Translations under genes and position numbers: made by a program
Shown here: one piece after another, positions 1 to 4,301 of the stretch
Layout of the letters: each line of letters begins with the position of its first letter
How positions within the stretch are numbered: position 1 is the stretch's first letter
Notes under the pieces: generated by a model
Databases searched by the model: none
What the model saw: only the letters and a program-made list of their open reading frames with translations
Told to the model about the DNA's origin: nothing
From: Caldifarciminota bacterium
GTDB lineage: Bacteria > Hydrothermota > Hydrothermia > B15-G9 > WFZT01
Length of the DNA stretch: 7,282 nucleotides
NCBI GenBank assembly: GCA_026986655.1
Contig: JALSOD010000275.1
Location: forward strand, 1 to 7,282
Direction of reading: 5' to 3'

Positions 1-1361
1 GCTTTGACATGGTGGAGATGAATATAAAGGGCTTTGAACTCAGAAAAACGAATGTGAAACCTGATTTATTCGATTGGTATGATAATCCTGTAAGGCCGGC
101 AGATAAAACTGATGATTGGCTTCTTGTACCTGTTAATGTTAAGAAGGACGTGGAGAATTTTATGGTCTGGACTAATGGCAAGAAGAGCTATGGAGGGGTT
201 ACACTTCGTAAATATGGCAAAGGGTACGCTATGCTTCTAAGTTCCTTCCTGATATTACATCCATCATTTGATGGAGGGTGGGGTGATGTTCCTCAAATCA
301 CCCGGTTTTATCATAACCTTGTTATGTTTATCATGGGGATAAAAAAATACCCGACTGGTGTTGATCCCTGGCCTGATGGGAAGAAAGCGGTTCTTGCCGT
401 GACTCTCGACGATGGCGGCAAGATGTCTATGTATCAACTAACTTTAAATTCATTACTTGAAAGAGTTCCATCTCTTACATTCTTTGTAACGGGTAAGCTT
501 GACCCAAAAATTTTGAGTTACATTAAAAAATTTAAACAGGTGGAGATCGGGAACCACAGTTTCAACCACCCATTCTTTAGAAATTTGAACCTTAATCAAT
601 CCATTGCTGAAATAGAGATGACTCAAAGGGCAATTGGAAAGTCAAGGGTCTTCAGGTTCCCGTACGTGAATTACACCTCTGAGGGGCTTTATGCACTATG
701 GACACATGGTTTTAAATATGAATCATCCATCAGGGTTGATCACCTGAATACTTTTAAAGGAGCAATCTTTCCATACAATCTTGTCTTCTCTTTTGGTAAA
801 AATCTCATAACTACAAATCTTATAGAGCTCTCCCCTATAAAATCTGACTGGTTTTTCTATCAAAAAATATATGCGGACAATTATCCTCTCAAAGAACGGA
901 TTGCCAGCATGAAGGCTTTTAAATCCTACCTTGAGACCATGTGGTCGATTATAAAAGAAGCGAGAGGAATGATGGTACAGATGGGTCATCCCATGTACGA
1001 GGGTTACAATAAAGAGTTTCTAAAACCCCTTTTGGAGTTTCTTGATGAGGTGAGAGCTGAGAAGAATATCTGGATAACAAATCTTGGTGGGATTTACGAC
1101 TGGTGGAGTGAGCTTACAAACGTTAAAGTGTACGTGGAAGAGCAGCACAATCAAGTAAGATATAAGATATTCAACCGAAACCCAAAAGAAGTAAAAAGAT
1201 TTAGTATCTGGATAGACGTGGGAAAGACGGCAGTCACTCCCAGGTTGAAGTTTTCAAAGAGTAAGGGATACTATACTTTAGAGCGTTCAGCGAATGGTGA
1301 AAGAGTCCATGTCATTATGACCATCCCCCCTGGAAATTCATCTGTAACCATTAAATTCTAA
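1..1361 (+). CDS. NodB-type polysaccharide deacetylase with N- and C-terminal accessory domains, 5'-partial
   Basis: Probably removes N-acetyl (or O-acetyl) groups from a polysaccharide outside the cytoplasm. Counting from the ATG at base 9 (450 residues), the NodB fold runs from about 125 to 365. It shows the metal/catalytic motif TLDDGG (D134, D135), the zinc-binding pair in HSFNHP (H183, H187), the RFPY motif (216-219) and the late His motif QMGH (H327). The usual residue after DDG is Pro or Asp; here it is Gly. Residues 1-110 form a separate domain. Its stretch around YGKGYAMLL looks like the end of a class-I glutamine-amidotransferase-like fold (weak inference). Residues 370-450 look like a small beta-sandwich. 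The frame is open to the left edge (Phe and Asp codons precede the ATG), and there is no signal peptide and no well-spaced ribosome site at the internal ATGs. I therefore take the real start to lie upstream. The stop TAA is 11 bases before the glycosyltransferase gene, suggesting one operon. The deacetylase call is firm; the substrate is unknown. Confidence 0.88.
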   Translation, partial: FDMVEMNIKGFELRKTNVKPDLFDWYDNPVRPADKTDDWLLVPVNVKKDVENFMVWTNGKKSYGGVTLRKYGKGYAMLLSSFLILHPSFDGGWGDVPQITRFYHNLVMFIMGIKKYPTGVDPWPDGKKAVLAVTLDDGGKMSMYQLTLNSLLERVPSLTFFVTGKLDPKILSYIKKFKQVEIGNHSFNHPFFRNLNLNQSIAEIEMTQRAIGKSRVFRFPYVNYTSEGLYALWTHGFKYESSIRVDHLNTFKGAIFPYNLVFSFGKNLITTNLIELSPIKSDWFFYQKIYADNYPLKERIASMKAFKSYLETMWSIIKEARGMMVQMGHPMYEGYNKEFLKPLLEFLDEVRAEKNIWITNLGGIYDWWSELTNVKVYVEEQHNQVRYKIFNRNPKEVKRFSIWIDVGKTAVTPRLKFSKSKGYYTLERSANGERVHVIMTIPPGNSSVTIKF

Positions 1362-1372
1362 AAATCATCGTT

Positions 1373-2818
1373 ATGATCTTCAAAGTAAATAATTTTATAG
1401 ATGCCTTAGTGTTAATTGTGACAAACGTTTTTATTCTCTACTTTACCATATATGGTGCCCTGAATATATGGTTTTTCATAGTATTCTTACTCGATTTTAT
1501 GAGAATGAAACCGTGGGATCAGGAGATTGAAAACTCACCCGAGGTTACAATCCTTGTTCCGGCTTTTAACGAAGAAAAGGTCATTGTACACACTGTAAGT
1601 TCTCTCCTTAACCTCGAATATCCCAGATTTTCAATAATCGTCATTGATGACGGTTCTACTGACAGGACCTCAAAAAATTTGGTTGAGGCGTTTGGAATGA
1701 GCGAATTTGAATTGAAAGGCGAGAATGGGATTCGAACGAGCCGTATTATTTCGACGTATAGGGCAAAAGAGCACGAGAATTTATACCTCATTAGAAAAGA
1801 AAATGGAGGAAAGGCAGACGCCCTGAATGTGGGCTTAAATTATTCAAAGGGGCAGATTGTAATTACAATCGATGCTGACACAATTCTTTCACCAAGGAGT
1901 TTGCTTCGGTTGATAAACCTTTTTAAAGAGAAAAATGCTGCTGCAGTTGGAGGCCTCCTGACCGTATCAAATGATGCGGTGATTAAAGATGGTAGGCCGT
2001 TAAATGCAAGGTTTCCTCGTAATTTGCTTGTCGTATTTCAGTTGATTGAATACCTTGTTTCTTATTCAATAGGAAGAAGTGCCCTTTCCAGGATTGATTC
2101 TCTGCTTGTTCTTTCGGGGGCATTCTCCGCTTTCGACCGGTCTCTTCTTATTAAGGTTGGAGGCTTCCTTTCAAAAATTTCTCACGGTAAGTCAACAGTT
2201 TGCGAGGACATGGAAATAATTGTACGTTTGCATAGGTTTTTGAAAAGTGAAGGAATTAACAGACCAATAAAGTTCCATTTCTTCCCAATAGCATGGACTG
2301 AGGTGCCCTCCAATCTCAGGAATATTGTAAGACAGAGAAACAGATGGCATAGAGGACTTGGAGAGTCGCTTTTTATCCATTTTGATATGCTCTTTAATCC
2401 TCTTTACAAGCACATTGGCCTTTTTGCTGTGCCATACTACTTGATTTTTGAATTTCTTTCACCGATTGTGAAACTTCTTTCTCTCTTCTTGATTTTCATT
2501 TTAATTTTAATGAATCTGATACACTGGCAGTTTGTAATTACATTATTTTTGCTCGTGACAGTCTTAAATGGGCTTTACACATCTCTTGTGACTACGCTCG
2601 TCGAGATGAAGTTCAGGAATATCTCTCGGGATAATATAGATGCCATGAGGTTTAAAACTCTTGGAGATTGGTTTAAACTTGTAGTACTTTCTTTTTTCCT
2701 CGAGCCGATCTTTGGAGTTATCAGAAATTACGCCCAACTCTGGGGAATCCTTGATCTCATAAGAGGTAAAGTTTCCTGGTATAAATTTGAAAGAGAAGGA
2801 ATAAATGTTGAGCAATAG
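1373..2818 (+). CDS. Membrane-bound processive family 2 glycosyltransferase (PgaC/YaiP-like polysaccharide synthase)
   Basis: Predicted inner-membrane synthase that polymerises a nucleotide-sugar in the cytoplasm and extrudes the chain. The 481-residue protein starts with a hydrophobic segment (about 11-40), followed by a cytosolic GT-A domain. Motifs in order: PAFNEE (63-68), IDDGSTD (91-97, UDP-binding Asp), GGKADALN (145-152), DAD (167-169, metal), SGAF (248-251), ED (E278, D279; catalytic-base region) and QRNRW (321-325, the QxxRW motif of processive enzymes). Further hydrophobic segments lie at about 348-380, 383-410 and 432-450. There is no PilZ domain, so no direct c-di-GMP control is visible in this chain. 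The spacer between GSTD and GGKADALN is long (about 47 residues), as in some deacetylase-linked GT2 families. The ATG at 1373 is the first ATG after an in-frame stop (1352-1354), and a later start would remove the first membrane segment. No clear Shine-Dalgarno precedes it, so translation may be coupled to the upstream deacetylase gene. The sugar substrate cannot be read from sequence; GlcNAc is suggested only by the deacetylase neighbours. Confidence 0.93.
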   Translation: MIFKVNNFIDALVLIVTNVFILYFTIYGALNIWFFIVFLLDFMRMKPWDQEIENSPEVTILVPAFNEEKVIVHTVSSLLNLEYPRFSIIVIDDGSTDRTSKNLVEAFGMSEFELKGENGIRTSRIISTYRAKEHENLYLIRKENGGKADALNVGLNYSKGQIVITIDADTILSPRSLLRLINLFKEKNAAAVGGLLTVSNDAVIKDGRPLNARFPRNLLVVFQLIEYLVSYSIGRSALSRIDSLLVLSGAFSAFDRSLLIKVGGFLSKISHGKSTVCEDMEIIVRLHRFLKSEGINRPIKFHFFPIAWTEVPSNLRNIVRQRNRWHRGLGESLFIHFDMLFNPLYKHIGLFAVPYYLIFEFLSPIVKLLSLFLIFILILMNLIHWQFVITLFLLVTVLNGLYTSLVTTLVEMKFRNISRDNIDAMRFKTLGDWFKLVVLSFFLEPIFGVIRNYAQLWGILDLIRGKVSWYKFEREGINVEQ

Positions 2819-2823
2819 GAGGT
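2817..2823 (+). promoter_or_regulatory. Strong Shine-Dalgarno site for the TPR-barrel gene
   Basis: The sequence AGGAGGT lies with the end of its GGAGG core five bases before the ATG at 2828. It overlaps the last two bases of the TAG stop of the glycosyltransferase gene. It is the only strong ribosome binding site at a gene junction in this window and fixes the start of the TPR-barrel gene. The stop at 2816-2818 is in the same frame as that gene, so no upstream extension is possible without reading through the stop. Confidence 0.85.
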
Positions 2824-2827
2824 AGTT

Positions 2828-4300
2828 ATGTTTGTTTTTCTGTTGGCTTTGACTATCACGTCAAATCAGACAGGTGATAGATTATGGAAAATGATAGATA
2901 TGGGGAAATATTGGGAGGTTATTGACACGGCCTCTAAATACCTGAAAGAGGGGAAGCTGGATAAACAGGCAATGCTCGCTCTCGCGTATGCGTACAGAGT
3001 AGAGGGTGAATTTGACAGTGCAATTGCCATTTACAAAAGGATACTCGTGGTTAATCCGGACGATTTTGATGCTCTGGATGGGCTCGCTTTTACCCTTTCC
3101 TGGCAGGGAGACCTTGACAGTTCAGTCAGAGTTTACAAGAAGATGTTCAAACTTTTTAAAAACAAGAAGGATGTTTTAATCGGACTCGCAAGAACCTATG
3201 GATGGATGGGTAAATTGGAAGAAGCCAAAAGGTGGATAAGAATCGCCCTGGAGAAATATCCAGACTCACCGGATATTCTTGAACTTTGTGGAGATATATA
3301 CACATGGGATGGCAAGCTCGCAGAGGGGATAAGATGCTATAGGAAGGCACTCAATAAGGCTCCTCGAAATGTAGATCTAATGATTAAAATAGCTCAAAAT
3401 TATGAGTGGGAAAATGATGTAAATAAGGCCATTTGGTGGTACAGAAAGGTTCTCCAGATTGATCCAGCGAATTCTAAGGCTCGTAACGGGCTAAAAAGAG
3501 TCACAAAATTAAAATATCCTGCACTCAGCATTAAATATTCACACGCAAAAGAGGTGGATTCGACAACAATAACTTACTGGAATAATATGAATCTTTTCGT
3601 ACACTACAGGCTTTTAAAACATTTGACTGTTTCAATCAGGATGATTCTCGATCATTCAATAAAGAGTGACTCTGTTTCAACGAGGACATATTTTCAGCCC
3701 GGGATAAGCTTGAGTTATCATCCGTTTCGACTGACAGTTGCTCCAGGCTTTGGCAGCACTTCACTCCTATACAGCAGTTTAATTTTTAAGCTTCCCGCCT
3801 TCAAAGTAAAGGGTAAATACCTTGACGAAATACTCGAACCAATAGAATTGATAAAGATCAAACATGTTGAGCTAAGTAGCGAGCTGGATGTTTTCAATTT
3901 TAAGATTAAAGGGGGCTATGACTATGGTGAGATACCGTATGATGATAACAGACGCAAGATGGTAGATTTCTCAATCGAGAGGAAAATAATAGAAAATCCC
4001 GTAGTCATTAAATTTATCTATTCTTACGGATACAAGAATTATGAAAATTGGTCTCCAAACTATTATTCTCCATCTGACTTTTATCAGCACTCAATTGGAG
4101 GTATGTTTTTCAAATCATTTAGACAGGGTTATCTCTACTTTGATGTAAGCAAATCTTTCTATGGTTCGCCGGGCACCTTCTCATCTTCGGCAGAGTTGGG
4201 TTTCAAAAGTCTCTATGTTTCAGTTTCGGTTTTTAAGACTACCGAGAATTACGAGTACATTAGCATAAATACGGGATTGACCACAAGAATAAGTTTTTAA
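2828..4300 (+). CDS. TPR-containing outer-membrane beta-barrel protein, YaiO/PgaA-like polysaccharide export porin
   Basis: Predicted outer-membrane exporter: a periplasmic TPR scaffold followed by a beta-barrel, the architecture of PgaA, BcsC and, in smaller form, YaiO. The protein has 490 residues. A short hydrophobic N-terminus (2-12) lacks the usual positive residues before it, so the signal peptide is weak or atypical. About five TPR-like helix-turn-helix units span residues 49-216, each with the small-residue/aromatic pattern and an ending such as VNPDD, KYPDS or IDPAN. From about 230 the sequence changes to alternating hydrophobic/polar strands rich in Tyr, Ser and Phe. This continues to the final Phe490, the C-terminal aromatic signal expected of Bam-assembled barrels. 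The segment NYYSPSDFYQHS (411-422) resembles the SP-containing segment of BcsC/YaiO-type barrels. The barrel part (about 260 residues) is shorter than that of PgaA, so fewer strands are expected. Its position directly after a processive glycosyltransferase supports a role in polymer export. The exact family (YaiO or other) is inferred from memory. Confidence 0.85.
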   Translation: MFVFLLALTITSNQTGDRLWKMIDMGKYWEVIDTASKYLKEGKLDKQAMLALAYAYRVEGEFDSAIAIYKRILVVNPDDFDALDGLAFTLSWQGDLDSSVRVYKKMFKLFKNKKDVLIGLARTYGWMGKLEEAKRWIRIALEKYPDSPDILELCGDIYTWDGKLAEGIRCYRKALNKAPRNVDLMIKIAQNYEWENDVNKAIWWYRKVLQIDPANSKARNGLKRVTKLKYPALSIKYSHAKEVDSTTITYWNNMNLFVHYRLLKHLTVSIRMILDHSIKSDSVSTRTYFQPGISLSYHPFRLTVAPGFGSTSLLYSSLIFKLPAFKVKGKYLDEILEPIELIKIKHVELSSELDVFNFKIKGGYDYGEIPYDDNRRKMVDFSIERKIIENPVVIKFIYSYGYKNYENWSPNYYSPSDFYQHSIGGMFFKSFRQGYLYFDVSKSFYGSPGTFSSSAELGFKSLYVSVSVFKTTENYEYISINTGLTTRISF

Positions 4301-4301
4301 G

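Noticed and set aside
723..989. Minus-strand open frame of 88 codons inside the first deacetylase gene.
   Set aside because: It lies antisense within the conserved part of a clear NodB gene, has no recognisable domain, and its composition is that of a reverse-strand shadow.
1362..1372. Possible promoter or terminator between the deacetylase and the synthase.
   Set aside because: Only 11 bases, with no hairpin, no T-run and no promoter-like boxes; too short for either.
2816..2830. The synthase and the TPR-barrel genes are in the same frame, separated by one TAG and nine bases, so stop readthrough could give a fusion.
   Set aside because: A strong, well-placed Shine-Dalgarno and ATG follow the stop, and a cytosolic-to-outer-membrane fusion would make no topological sense. 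The shared frame is most likely chance.
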